The notes under the pieces are model-generated. The model did not search any database, was not told the origin of the DNA, and saw only the letters and a list, made by a program, of their open reading frames with translations. Shown piece by piece: positions 1 to 18,062 of a stretch of 64,000 nt of DNA. Numbering within the stretch: position 1 is the first letter of the stretch; each line of letters opens with the position of its first letter. Position numbers and translations under genes: made by a program. Source of the stretch: Prochilodus magdalenae (taxonomy: Eukaryota > Chordata > Actinopteri > Characiformes > Prochilodontidae); NCBI GenBank assembly GCA_024036415.1, contig JAMWET010003109.1:238501-302500 (forward strand), read 5' to 3'.

Positions 1-280
1 GTAAAACGCTGAACAGCGTTGCTATTCAGAATAGATGTGTTTTAGTTTCGCTGAAACGGTCACATTTTCCTAATCCCACGTGAACATAAATAGATAATGA
101 GCTGCTGTTGCAAAAATGAACACAATTGCTGACCCTTACTTTTCGCTAGCACACATCATTTTGTTACTAATGAAGTGCACCACTGACCCTGTAGACGTTT
201 TGTAGAGGGGTTTTATGGGAACGCATTGGTGTCAGTGCTGTTTACTTTGAGTTGATATCAATGCTGCATTTGTATTTCAG

Positions 281-7045
<6,765 letters not shown>

Positions 7046-7148
7046 ATAGTAACTGCCCAGTGGGAAAGGTCATTCATTTAAATCTGAATCCTAGTATTTG
7101 GCAAGTATAAGCAGTTTGTCTTGGCACAGGTGTTGTATAGAAAACATG

Positions 7149-7576
7149 CACTATATGTCCAAAAGTATCCAGACATCCTATTAGTGAACTCAGCAGGTTT
7201 AAGAAGGCTAGCTGAACCCATACAGCCTATGTAATCCATAGAAAAGCATTTCCAACAGGAAGAGAGATTCCGGAGCAGCCTGTATTCAGCATAACCAATA
7301 CCAAGCTTTGGCTGGAGGGTTATAAAGCCCCCCGGCACTGGGCTCTAGAGAAGTGTAACTGCAGTCTCTAGAGTGATGGAGCTCCAGCCAGTACCTTAAG
7401 AATAAGTTGGAGTAATCCATAAGTAATCATTCGACATCAGCTCTTGACCTCACTAAACACCTTGTGGTTGTCCTCACTGCAATGTTCCCTTCAAGTAGAA
7501 GCTCATTAATTCTCCGTATTTAATAGCTGTAGAAACATTTGATGCGCTGTTGTCTTCAGACTTTTGGCTATATGGT
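7149..7576. mobile_element. MITE with CACTATATGTCCAAAAGT-type ends
   Basis: The left end reads CACTATATGTCCAAAAGT. The right end ACTTTTGGCTATATGGTG is its near-perfect reverse complement. The 428-bp body has no transposase. Very similar ends (CACTATA..CCAAAAGTAT) belong to an abundant teleost MITE family as I remember it. A solitary right end of the same type appears near 35616-35635. Confidence 0.65.
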
Positions 7577-9650
7577 GTATTTCTATCGGAAGTTATGTCA
7601 CCAGCTGCACCAAGACCACCAAGGCTTGTGGATTTGTACTTGGCCAATGAAAAGATTCAGATTCAGAAAGGTGGTTGATATCTTTAAGAAATAGAAGCTT
7701 ATTTTTTTAAGGAAAGCACATTAGACAAGCTATAACTAAGCCTGTCACAATCATTACATAGGTTTTCTGACTGAAATCGTTTGAGCTGCTCATAATTATT
7801 TATGATATATAGATATATAGAAATAAAAGAGAGAAGAAAGTGCTTGTTTTCTGACACACATCATGGATCTTAGGCTAAGTTTACAAGCCTCATTAGTCAG
7901 TTCTGATATTTCCACCACATATGAAAGTCACTTAAATCTGATTTAAAAAGATCGGATTTGATGTGTCCACACAGCAGATCTGAGTGACTTTCTTGGCCAG
8001 ATTCCGACTAAGTTTCACATTTAGAGGACAGTGAGTAATATTGGTTTATTAGAGCTGGAGTGCTGTCTAGCACGAATGGTGCCCTTGGACGTTCTCCTGA
8101 AAGCTCAGACTTTGATGTGGCCTAGAATATAGTGCAAGAGACCTAAAACGTTCTCAGTTTAAACGTGCAATTCTACTCGTGTGCTTTCTTGCTAATTAAG
8201 ATTACAAGCATAATGCAGCCTCTGGTCCTAGATCGGTCCTCTCCTGTATCTCATTGAATTTTGGTTTATAGGCCACTGTTGGGTCTGCATTGACGTGGTC
8301 ATCGCCGAAAGGGATAGAGGACACTCCTGAACACCACTTTAAACCCATTTGATGCAAATTGAGAAATGGGACAACATGCTGACCCACAAATGCACCATGT
8401 GTCACTAGACCATTGTCTTTAGTCTAGTTGCTAATCGGCCAATTTGTGATTCTGTAGCCACATAGAGCTAAAACAATTCAAGGCATTTCAGTTGTTATCC
8501 ATCACTAAAATGATTGTGACAGGCCTTACTGTAGCTAGATCTGAAATATGACTTGTCTAAATGGCATTTAGTCATTAGCTATGGCTGTGGTGTGATATGA
8601 CGTGTTGTGCTGTGTGAGTGTTAATAGTTACACTTTTTCCTGAACCAGGATTCTCTGAAGAATCCAGTGAAGCTGTACCGTGTACCTAGAGGGTTTCAGG
8701 TGTTAGACTTGGTATGTACATCAAGGACCAAACCTTGTGTTATGTTAGGATACCTTGTATGAAGGAAATCGGCGTTTGATATGTTCAAGACTTAAAGCAG
8801 GAGTCTGCTTGCTAATGGCGGAGAACTATTTAAATGGTTAGCGATCGCAAACTTCAGTCTGGATAACTTTGAGACTGGCTGGCAGAAGAGTGGTCTACTA
8901 ATGTAATCCCACAGGCCGGCAGGGAAGAGGCTGAAAATAGGCCAGAGAGAGGCTTGCTTTGTGTGAAAATAGCTTGGCAAACAGTCTGTCACCAGCACTG
9001 CCGCTGCGCCGAGTGCTTAAAGTGACAGTACTTCAGCTCTCTGGGGGTTCTCTAGCTGGTAACACAAAGCCTCTTTGCCCGACTGTTGGAAATATCCCTC
9101 CATTATTCTGGTCCAGGGCTGTTATTGTTCCTGGAATTGAATTAGAAATGTCTCATGCTCAGAAATGGTTTTGTTATGTATATAATTCTGCAAAGTGCTG
9201 ACGACCCTTTCTTAAGCTCTGAAAGGAAAACAACCGCGCTAACTTGTCTGCTTTTGTGGCTGCTCCTGTGACCGCTCCATTGACTAGCCGTGATCAGGGA
9301 TGATTGTTTGTATGAGGTGGGTGTTGAGTAGAGATTGGACACTGAGGTCTATGACAGCAGTGGAGATTAAGTTATTGTGTGTCTCGTGTCCAGTTTTGTA
9401 TCATTTGTTTAGTAAAGATTGAATGAAAATGTGAGTGACTCTGTTAGTGATGCCAGTTTGTGTTAAAGCCTGTTAAAGATCCTCTCTCGCCTCTTCTCCA
9501 GAATGGCTAAACTCGGGTTCCCTCATATGAACATTTAAATCACAGTTGTCAACCACAGTCTTGCAAGCGTTCACTTTATCGCTTAATGTCTTTTACGACT
9601 GGATACAAATGTATTTGCCATATTTATTTCAACTGTCCTCATTCCTAATG

Positions 9651-9656
9651 ATTAAA
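9651..9656 (+). terminator. hectd2: Candidate hectd2 poly(A) signal (ATTAAA)
   Basis: ATTAAA is followed about 25 bp later by the GT-rich run TGTCGGGTGTCTG, a good cleavage/polyadenylation layout. It lies 2.6 kb after the stop, so its use by hectd2 is inference. AATAAA at 7822 is an alternative. Confidence 0.35.
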
Positions 9657-9968
9657 GTTTTACAGCAACACTGTCGGGTGTCTGAAGTTATTGATAAATC
9701 ACCATAATACCTTTAGTGCTGTTTTACAGACTCTTGTGCCTTGAGTACACAGTGCTGTTCCACAAAGAATTTCACAAAGGTCAGATGAGTTGTGTTTGCT
9801 GGGAGACATCACGCTGTTGATTTTGGGCCCATGCCAATTTTCGCTGTGTCAGTCATTGTCTTATTAACCATTGTATAACAGCCTAGAGATATACTAAAAC
9901 AATGCTTGCTGTCTTTTCATACATGCGGCTCAACTGGAAGCTTTTCACACTCCGGCCCACCACATATA

Positions 9969-10220
9969 CAGTTGTATGCGGATGTTTGGAAGCCCCTGGG
10001 CAAGATGCAAAAGAGTGAAAATGTGAAAAGTGTCTGAGTGAAAATAAGAGAGACGACATTTGAATTCTCAGTTGACGTTCATTTTTATTGAAATGAATAA
10101 ATTGGAGAAAGTTGTGCTATTTGTTTATTTTTAAACTTGAGTTTGTTAAAGAAACTTTCAATATACCAAAAAACATTATTCACTAAAATATGCATTGTTT
10201 TTTTGTTTTGCATACAACTG
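9969..10220. mobile_element. 252-bp MITE with TA target duplication
   Basis: The terminal repeats CAGTTGTATGC and GCATACAACTG are exact inverses, and TA flanks both ends (9967-9968 and 10221-10222). That is the Tc1/mariner insertion signature. There is no coding capacity. The interior is AT-rich and near-palindromic in places. Confidence 0.8.
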
Positions 10221-10222
10221 TA

Positions 10223-13200
10223 TTCACCCCATAAACTAACTCAGGGTCTGTCTAGACACATTACTAATTTCCAAGCAGAAACCTGAACATTATTCATGAC
10301 ACCACGCACAATATGAGACCTTTGCTCCAGTTAGTTTTTAATTTGGTTGTCTCTTCAGGCTTTAAACCGCTTTATAAAAATTGAGCTTAGCTGACTTCAC
10401 ATTCATATGACAGGTTAACATATTGGAAAGTGTTTTTTCAAACTGTGCAGATTTCATCTTTAGAAACTGAAATTGAACCTCTTAGTATTGCTATTACTAC
10501 TAATGTGCATTTATGTCAGTCAGTTTAAAGAATGATTTTTTAATTATTTGTATTATTTATGCAGTAATACTATGTGTTCCTACAGTGTCTTTAAGGACCC
10601 AACACTTTTCTCAAATCTACAACACAAAGCTCAGAAGAAACAGGGTGCTCATTTGTAGAGATGCTGCAAGCTGAGAAAAGTCTTTTATCAAAATGACAAC
10701 AGCATCGCAGCAGTTTGCAAACACGCTCCAAATATGGAAAACTCATGGAACTTTAGAAACTCTGAAAAACCAGTCACATTCCTACAAAGCATTTCCAGAG
10801 AACGCTTACATTTTAGGCAGCACATGGAAGGTAAATCAGTTAACCTTATCGTGATGGGAAGTGAGTCTGAACTCCCATAGTAAAGTTATGACGTATCAGG
10901 CCAGTTAGTCAGCCAAGTTAACCATTAACTCACTGGAATGTGAATCTCTGAGGTCTTATCAGCTTCTTACAGTGATTTCCCATCAGAGATATTCCATCGC
11001 CTTTGAAAATCTTCAAGTCCAGCTTATTGCGTTTGCTGGCTTTGGGGGTTTGTGAGATTGCTTGTGTTTTTATTATTTGCAGTGATTACTCAGACGTAGT
11101 TATGTTAATCACAGTGCTTTTTGGGTTTATGAGTTTGTACTGCTCTTTAGGTTGTGCTGTCCTCTGTATAATGTTATCGTGTACATCTATGAAATATTCA
11201 TTTCTGTTTGTAATAGTTGATGCAACACTGCAAGTTTCAAAATGGTTTCAAAAACTAAAAATGTAAAATTTGATAACAATTTTGGCCCCTATATTTTCTC
11301 CAGAGGAACATCCCTTTCACATTGTGAGAACATTTCATGATGGATCAAGACAAAGGACCTAGAAATACAGAGAATAAAATCAGATTACTAGAAATTTCTT
11401 CTTGTTATAAAGGCAATTTAATATGACTCTTCAAAGAGACAAAGATCCAAAATTATAGTGCTTAACTATGAGCAGAATTTGAGACACTGAAGCATATGAG
11501 TATGCTATTGATTACTAATGCATGAGGGATTACCTGAAAGGAGTAAACCGCACATATACACAACAAGCCAGTTTCTCAAATGATAAACAATATTAATATT
11601 CAAGTCTTCTGTTGAGTCATTGAGATTGCTCATGTAAAGCTGTATCACCTCTTCTGAGTTCATACACAGCTGCTCTTAGTGCTATTCCTGCCTCCTCGGT
11701 AGAGCCTTTGAGGTTCAGGCATGGTGCTATAAACGCACCGCCTCTCAAAGTGATGATCCAGCTGCAGGGCCTCCAAAGCCCTGTCTATATTTACATTAGC
11801 CACTTTATGGGACGTGACTCAGAGGCTGATCAGTGAAGCAGGCCTCACGTTAAGCACACTGACCTTCACAGCAATCTGGCATCACCACAGCCATTTGTCT
11901 GCTCTTATCACACACTCCTGTCTGCAGCTGAGCGTGAAACCAGGTCAAGTGGTGTGCGGTTGGAATCGGCTATCTTATTTTTATTCTGGGCTGTTACGAT
12001 ATTCGTATGATGTAATTTAGAGCCAGCGGGCCTATCCATCAGCCTGTGTTTCATATCAGTGCGGTGGGAGGTGATTGGAGGATGAATGGTGGATAGAGCA
12101 GTCATTCGACGTGCATGTGGATGCCTGCCACCTATCTGTGTGCAGCTGTAGAGGAGCCAGGCTGAGCTGGCTGACCGACAGAGGGTTTAAATGGCCACAG
12201 CTGTGCTGACATGATGCACTGATGGTGGGACGTCACAGGGGGGTGTGAGCGATAAGCTTGCTCAACAGGTTAAGGGTCAGGCTTTTAACCCAAAACTACC
12301 TTGAGGAAAAGTGAGACACTTTGGAATGATGTGGAATTCATCTGATATTTGTGTTATATGAGCTGTCATGTCATTGTACCTCCTCCAATGTGCTTCACAG
12401 GTGGTGTAGCATGTCATGTTGGCATTGGATGCTTTGTTTTCTACTGTCATATTTATCTTGTGTTATCTTATTCCACACAAAAAAAAAGGAAAGTGTAATT
12501 AATTAGTAATTAAGTAGTAATTAACTTATATTAAAATGACATTGAACTTATGAAACCGAACAGTATTTATTTAATTTTATTGATTTTTTTCATCATTGAG
12601 AAAACATTCTTTCACTGTGATAGGATGGGTTTTGTCTAGCACCATAGCTGTCTTGCTTTTAATAATGGACGTTGGTCACAATCACCCTAAACATGCTCCA
12701 TACGGGCAATTTCATTACAGTTTAACATCTAAAACCTTTGCTGTGTTTATTTTGCTGGAACAAACTCGCTACCTACTGCTCAATAATGCCAGTGACCACC
12801 TAATTTAACTTATTAATAACTATCTCAGTACACTGCTCAGATCCCCACTACAGAAATCTACAGATAACAAGAAAATGGTTTGCTGGACTTCGTTCATTTA
12901 GGACTTGGTGTGGGTGGCAGATGTCCAGTAGCCCTTGGCTATTCTCTTGTGAATGCCGCTATTGTTTAGAGACTAGAGTCACAAGCACAGATGTTATCAC
13001 ACAAGAAACCCCCGCAGAATGTGCAGATCTCTAATACTCACCCTGATGTTCTTCGTCACTGCCTATATCTTCATCTTTGTAGGATACTCGCTCTTGGGCA
13101 GAGCACTGACAGAGCTGGATCCTCTCCATGTGTTGTCCTTATATAGTGACTAACGAAGGGAATTCCAGTAATTGGTCTGCGTAATTCAGTGTTAAATACA

Positions 13201-13402
13201 CTCTTGTAGGGTGGTTTCATGTGAAATGCCCTGTTCTAGAGAAACCAAGCCGTTTCTAAAAACTCTGACGCAGAATGTTATTCCATAAAGTAGTTATGAA
13301 CATGTTTCCTGGTGCCTGTAATATTGATTTTGGCAAAATGGTACCAGAAATGTGTTTGAATTGTTCATCAGTTTAGGGTTACAGCATTATATATGAACAC
13401 TG
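10223..13402. other. Intergenic, no gene seen
   Basis: I find no recognisable protein, RNA gene or clear transposon boundary here. The longest open frames (near 11003 and 11814) lack motifs, and I treat them as chance. Confidence 0.6.
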
Positions 13403-13404
13403 TA

Positions 13405-13985
13405 CAGGGGTTGGACAATGAAACTGAAACACCTGGTTTTAGACCACAATCTATTTATTAGTATGGTGTAGGGTGTAGGGAGAGTTGAGGGGCACATTTA
13501 ATTCTGCCGTCATTTGGGCAGCCGTGGTTTTATGTTTTTTGGATACAATCCGGGTTAGCACCCGAACATCCCTTTCAGACAGCTTCCTCTTGCGTCCACA
13601 GTTAATCCTGTTGGATGTGGTTCGTCCTTCTTGTATGCTATAGGTAGGTTCGTCCTATCCTCCTTGTAGGTGGTATGCTGACATTACCCTGGATACCGTG
13701 GCTCTTGATACATCACAAAGACTTGCTGTCTTGGTCACAGATGCGCCAGCAAGACGTGCACCAACAGTTTGTCCTCTTTTGAACTCTGGTATGTCACCCA
13801 TAATGCTGTGTGCATTGCAGTATTTTGAGCAGAACTGTGCTCTTACCTGCTAACTGAACCTTCACACTCTGCTCTTACTGGTGCAATGTGCAGTTAATGA
13901 AGATTGGCCACCAGGCTGGTCCAATTAGCCATGAGACCTCCCACACTAAAATGACAGGTGTTTCAGTTTCATTGTCCAACCCCTG
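13405..13985 (-). mobile_element. Internally deleted Tc1-like transposon
   Basis: Terminal inverted repeats of 31 bp are exact: 13405-13435 reads CAGGGGTTGGACAATGAAAC and onward, mirrored at 13955-13985. TA dinucleotides flank both ends. The interior on the minus strand keeps the N-terminal part of a Tc1-type transposase gene (helix-turn-helix region, reading toward low coordinates). The catalytic DDE part is deleted near 13490-13510. The copy is 581 bp, against about 1.5 kb for the full-length relatives I remember, so it is non-autonomous. Confidence 0.85.
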
Positions 13986-13987
13986 TA

Positions 13988-14055
13988 GGTTCACTGGAGG
14001 TTTTGGATAGTAAATAAAATGTTCATATTTGTGCTGTAGACATAATAACACCTGG
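13988..14055 (+). repeat. Dispersed repeat, copy 1 of 3
   Basis: The block starting GGTTCACTGGAGGTTTTGGA and continuing TAAATAAAATGTTCATATTTG recurs at about 38580-38655 and 40449-40520 with small changes. Those two copies stay similar for a further 80 bp or so. Family unknown to me. This copy begins exactly where the Tc1 element's TA duplication ends. Confidence 0.55.
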
Positions 14056-14499
14056 CCCACTGGAGTAAGTTCCTTTACACTGTGTCATTTCAGAACGACT
14101 TTTGATTCAATTCCTTAAACCGGTTGGTTAATGTAGAATGTCATGTGTGCTTTGTTAAATCAGTGTGACTTCAGATCACATTTTGGGAGTAAGTCATTAA
14201 ACTGAAATGTTCTCACATCTTTAAAAATGAATGAGATGATCGTTAGAATGTCCAGCAGTATTCTACTTTAACTTTATCTGCTCAATACAGAGTGACTGCT
14301 TTACCAAAGAGTCATCAACCACTGCAGCAAAGTGATTTCCAGTCATTTCAGCTTATCATTAGTACCGCCAATGAAATGGTGTGAGCCTATAAACAGCATC
14401 ATGACCTTTTCCACCTTCAGTTTCCAAGTACTCGTTTCAGTCACACAATCCAGTAAGTGGGAGAACTGTGTTTTACTGTCCAGCCAAATGAGCCCCATA

Positions 14500-15060
14500 T
14501 ATGCAAATATGCATATGTATATTCTAAGCTGACTTTTGAACATTTGCACTGGATGGTCTTTCTCTTGCTTGGTCCGGAGAACACCATCCTTATTATTTCC
14601 AGAAACAATCAGAAATTGTGACTCATCAGAGCACAATACACGTTTCCACTGTGCATCAGTCCATTACTGCAGAGTTTCTGGAAGCTGTTGATATATGACT
14701 TCCACTGTATGGACGGTGTTTACTGACAATGCTGTGTTAAAGTATGCCAGAGTCCGTGTGGTGACACACGTCACAAAAACATGCTGGTTTCTAAGGTCCT
14801 CTGAGGGGTCAAAGGTCACAGGCATTTATTTGTGTTTTTTGGATTTGCCCTTTACACTCTCCAATGTGCCTGGATCTTTTAATGATAGTGTAAACCATGG
14901 AGCGTTAAATCCCTGGCTGAGGACCTTGACTGTATCACCAGTTTGATGTTTGTTGTTTGATGTTTGTTGAGCATGTCTTAAATTCCCCCATCCCAACTTT
15001 TTGGAATGTGTTGCAAGCATCAATTTCAGAATGAATGTCTATTTATGAAAAAACAATGAA
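14500..15060 (-). mobile_element. Degenerate DNA transposon relic
   Basis: The stretch near 14570-14670 (TTGGTCCGGAGAACACCATC, then TTTCCACTGTGCATCAGTCC) and the end TCCCAACTTTTTGGAATGTG near 14990 resemble an abundant teleost DNA transposon whose gene runs antisense to these phrases. The reading frame is broken throughout. The start boundary is uncertain. Family naming is from memory. Confidence 0.5.
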
Positions 15061-15119
15061 CATCTAATGAAACTCTATATTTACATAACTACTAGTAGCT
15101 AGTATTTTTACTGAATGGG

Positions 15120-15440
15120 CATATTCACCGGGCAAAAACCTACCTAATACCTAATAGCATGTAGTTTTGGCATGGACTGGACAAGTTTCTGGACACATCA
15201 ATGCTTAGGCACTCTTACATCACAGATTTGCACAAACAGGCCACATTTGGTGGCTGCCCTTCCTGGCACAACTTACATTTACGTTGGACCCATTTTCCAC
15301 ACATCAAGCAGACACTCACTGCACTATACCATCTCTTCTCAATCTATGGATCCTGTCGCACACCCTGCAGGTAAAAATAGCCACATCCTCCTCATACACT
15401 CCCATCTGCAGGAGCCTGAAGTTACTACCACCTAAACCAC
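15120..15440 (+). repeat. Dispersed repeat, pair with 21775-22060
   Basis: Shared blocks include CCTAATAG, then TTTGGCATG(G/C)ACTGGACAAG, TTTCTGGA, GACCCATT(T/C)TCCAC and a common order of phrases over about 250 bp. Both copies are in the same orientation. Probably an old transposon fragment; family not recognised. Confidence 0.5.
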
Positions 15441-16900
15441 AATATCACCATCATCTATTCTTTGCCTTTCATTTGCTGTAAGCTGAGCTTATTTTAATTT
15501 GGTGTGTTATTACAGAAAACAGTGTTAGATGAGTTAGAATTATGCATAGACTATGTCCCTTTGGAAGATTAGCATCAAATACTGCGAAGACTGTTGTGAG
15601 AGGAAGAGGAAAACAAAGTCTATGAGATGAAGTGAAACACACCCTTTTCCTTCACCAGAATTTCAGTAATAGGTCCAAAACATTTCCTAACTTGTTTCTA
15701 ATTTGAGCATCAACCAGAAAGCTATATGCGGTGTGTTTTGTTATTAGTCATTAGTGAGAGAATAATGAATGGAAAGGGTTGGTATTATGTTAGCGCTCCC
15801 AGTTGCTTACTGAAGGCTCAACTTTTGATAGATTTTTCCCCATGGCAATTCCCACAAGTCACATTGGTTATGTAATAGCTCCAAACCTATTCAATACATA
15901 AACAATTACCCTCTAAATAGTCTTTATCGTGTTTGCAAGCTGGCCTTTTTTGGAGTTAGTGGATTTCACTGCCTACTTTGATGGCAAAGCCAGTTCATAC
16001 AGAGTTAATCCCCTGTGCATGGTGCCAGGACACGTTGCTGGGCTGCCTGCCCCAAATATTCATTGCCTCTGCTTGAAGAGGGGCTCGTTAGACATCCCAG
16101 CATGCACTGCTGTATGGCCTGGTTATGTCTGCTCTGCACAGGATGGCCAGAGAGCTGACTTCAGCATGCTCCTGTCCTGTGATTCACTGGGCTGGGATAG
16201 AAGCTCAGCCTTTATAGAACACAGATTAGATATAGTTCATTACCACAGAAGGTTGCCCTATTCTTTATCTCTGAGAGAAGCTGGCACACACTGGGAGAGC
16301 TTTAGTTAAAAGCCATCCGTTATTTAGACAGAAAAGGTGCTCCTAGTTCACCTATTCAGTAGGGTTTTCGACTGTGTTCTCTTCTCAGGCTTGGCTTTGA
16401 GGCTAAGCTCTCCTCTGGCCTCATCATAAGCACAATTCTTAACGGAGCTCTTTAGGCTGACTCAGCAAAAGTGAGGCCTGTAGACCTTGAACCTAAAGTT
16501 CCTGAAGTTCACCATGCCAAAATTCTTTTATGTGAAAGTTACATGTCACTATTTGCCACAGCAGGAAAGCCACTGGACGAAGCATTGTTTCTTTTATCGA
16601 AATGTAACTGTGTCTAATTGTTGCAGCTTATATGGATGATTCTACCAAGTTGGTTCAAAGGGCCTTCTGAAAACAGATTTCAGATTTTTAACTGACATGG
16701 ATAGAAATCTTTTTGTTTTGAGTGACTCTATATCTCAATAATGTGTTTTTAATAAAAATAATTATATTAAATTAAGTAAAAAAAAAAGTAAAGTACTTGC
16801 AAATACATATTTGTACACAAGGTAGTATAAATGTAAAATCATGGCGTTTTTCAAACACAAAAACACAAAACATACTACAGAAAATGTGTTTTGGTAGGGA
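15441..16900. other. Intergenic, no gene seen
   Basis: The 126-codon open frame at 15929-16309 has no motif, no splice-supported neighbours and no family I recognise. I do not call it a gene. Confidence 0.55.
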
Positions 16901-16914
16901 CCATTCTTAATATG

Positions 16915-17040
16915 CCACCATTAACTTCAAAACAAAAAGGGTATGCAGTCTCACTTCCTGCTTTGAGGCATGGCTAAAATAAGGCTTCGCCTTTGGATTA
17001 AAACTGTTTGTGTTTCGGTAGTGACACAGCCTTCTAAAAG
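16915..17040 (+). repeat. Dispersed repeat, copy 1 of 3
   Basis: The phrase ATGCAGTCTCACTTCCT, then GGCTAAAATAAGGCT and a CCTTTGGATTAAAA-like tail, recurs at about 28370-28470 and 31255-31335. All are in plus orientation. Element family unknown. Confidence 0.5.
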
Positions 17041-17163
17041 AAGGAATCAGCCAACAGGAATGAAATTTGGTCGGTAGCTTTGACACTGTGGGACACGTGT
17101 ATGATACAAGTCTCACACTCGGCCGCACATGTGACGCAAGCAAAAACAAGAGTTATTGCTGTA

Positions 17164-17283
17164 CCTGACTGACCCAACAGCCACGATTACAGACAATAAG
17201 TGAGCAGTGATGCCCCCTATGAGTCATCCTGTTAGTGCTAGCACCCGAGTCCCACTTTATCTCAGTGGAGACGATCAACAGGC
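17164..17283 (+). repeat. Dispersed repeat, pair with 20298-20495
   Basis: Shared phrases GACCCAACAGCCA(C/T)GATTAC, GAGCAGTGAT, CCTGTTAGTGC(T/C)AGCACC and GTGGAGACGAT(C/T)AAC occur in the same order. The second copy carries about 75 extra bases in the middle. It directly abuts the hairpin element that follows. Confidence 0.5.
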
Positions 17284-17285
17284 AG

Positions 17286-18062
17286 TATTGTGCAAAAGTC
17301 AGAGACCACCCCTAAGTTACTTTATTTCCAGTCAATACAGCCTTTAAAGTAGCCTACCCTTATGAAACGATAATATATGGCAATGTACTGGAAAATATAG
17401 TGCAATATATTAAATAATACAATGTCATATATGGGAAACAAGTGCATATATTTGCATATATTTATATAGTGATAAATATATTACAATATATTGCATAAAA
17501 CATAAGGAATTGCCACGTTTCATATATTGTATGTATGGTAGTATATTATATATTTACTTATATATTGTAATATATTTCATTTTATATGTAATAGACATCA
17601 TATGTATTTCTCCATATGTGTTTGCATATATGATAATTTATATAGTTTTATATATGTGAGAATATTTTCATACATACATGTGGCAATATACAGTGTGTAT
17701 ATATTGTCACATATGATGTCTATTACATATAAAATGAAATATATTACAATATATAAGTAAATATATATTATACTACCATACATACAATATATGAAAAGTG
17801 GCAATTCCTTATATATTATGCAGTATATTGTAATATATTTATCACTATATAAATATATGCAAATATATGCACTTGTTTCCCATATATGACATTGTATTAT
17901 TTAATATATTGCACTATATTTTCCAATACATTGCCATATATTATCATTTCGTAAGGGTAATGTAAAGCATTTTTCCTGAAATAAATAGCTTTACTGAGAA
18001 AATCACCTGAAAAAATGAAAGTCAGGCACGTCGGCTTGTATTTGGTGGGAGGTTTCAGACCA
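17286..18062. mobile_element. Large AT-rich foldback element (249-bp inverted arms)
   Basis: The left arm 17356-17604 and right arm 17710-17958 are reverse complements with about eight mismatches by eye (about 97% identity) and no gap. They are separated by a 105-bp spacer. Weaker complementarity continues outward (17286-17355 against 17959-18062), with an end reading TGTGCAAAAGTCAGAGACCA like known fish MITEs. Arms are rich in ATATTGTAATATAT-type sequence. There is no coding capacity. A transcript would form a very long hairpin. Confidence 0.85.

Larger units (their letters stand above)
7046..9660 (+). other. Possible hectd2 3' UTR / downstream flank
   Basis: This non-coding stretch follows the hectd2 stop. 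It carries a MITE at 7149-7576 and two candidate poly(A) signals: AATAAA at 7822-7827, and ATTAAA at 9651-9656 followed by GT-rich sequence. If the distal one is used, the 3' UTR is about 2.6 kb. I see no other gene here. Confidence 0.4.

Noticed and set aside
15929..16309. 126-codon plus-strand frame
   Set aside because: Composition looks random and no homologous family is recalled.
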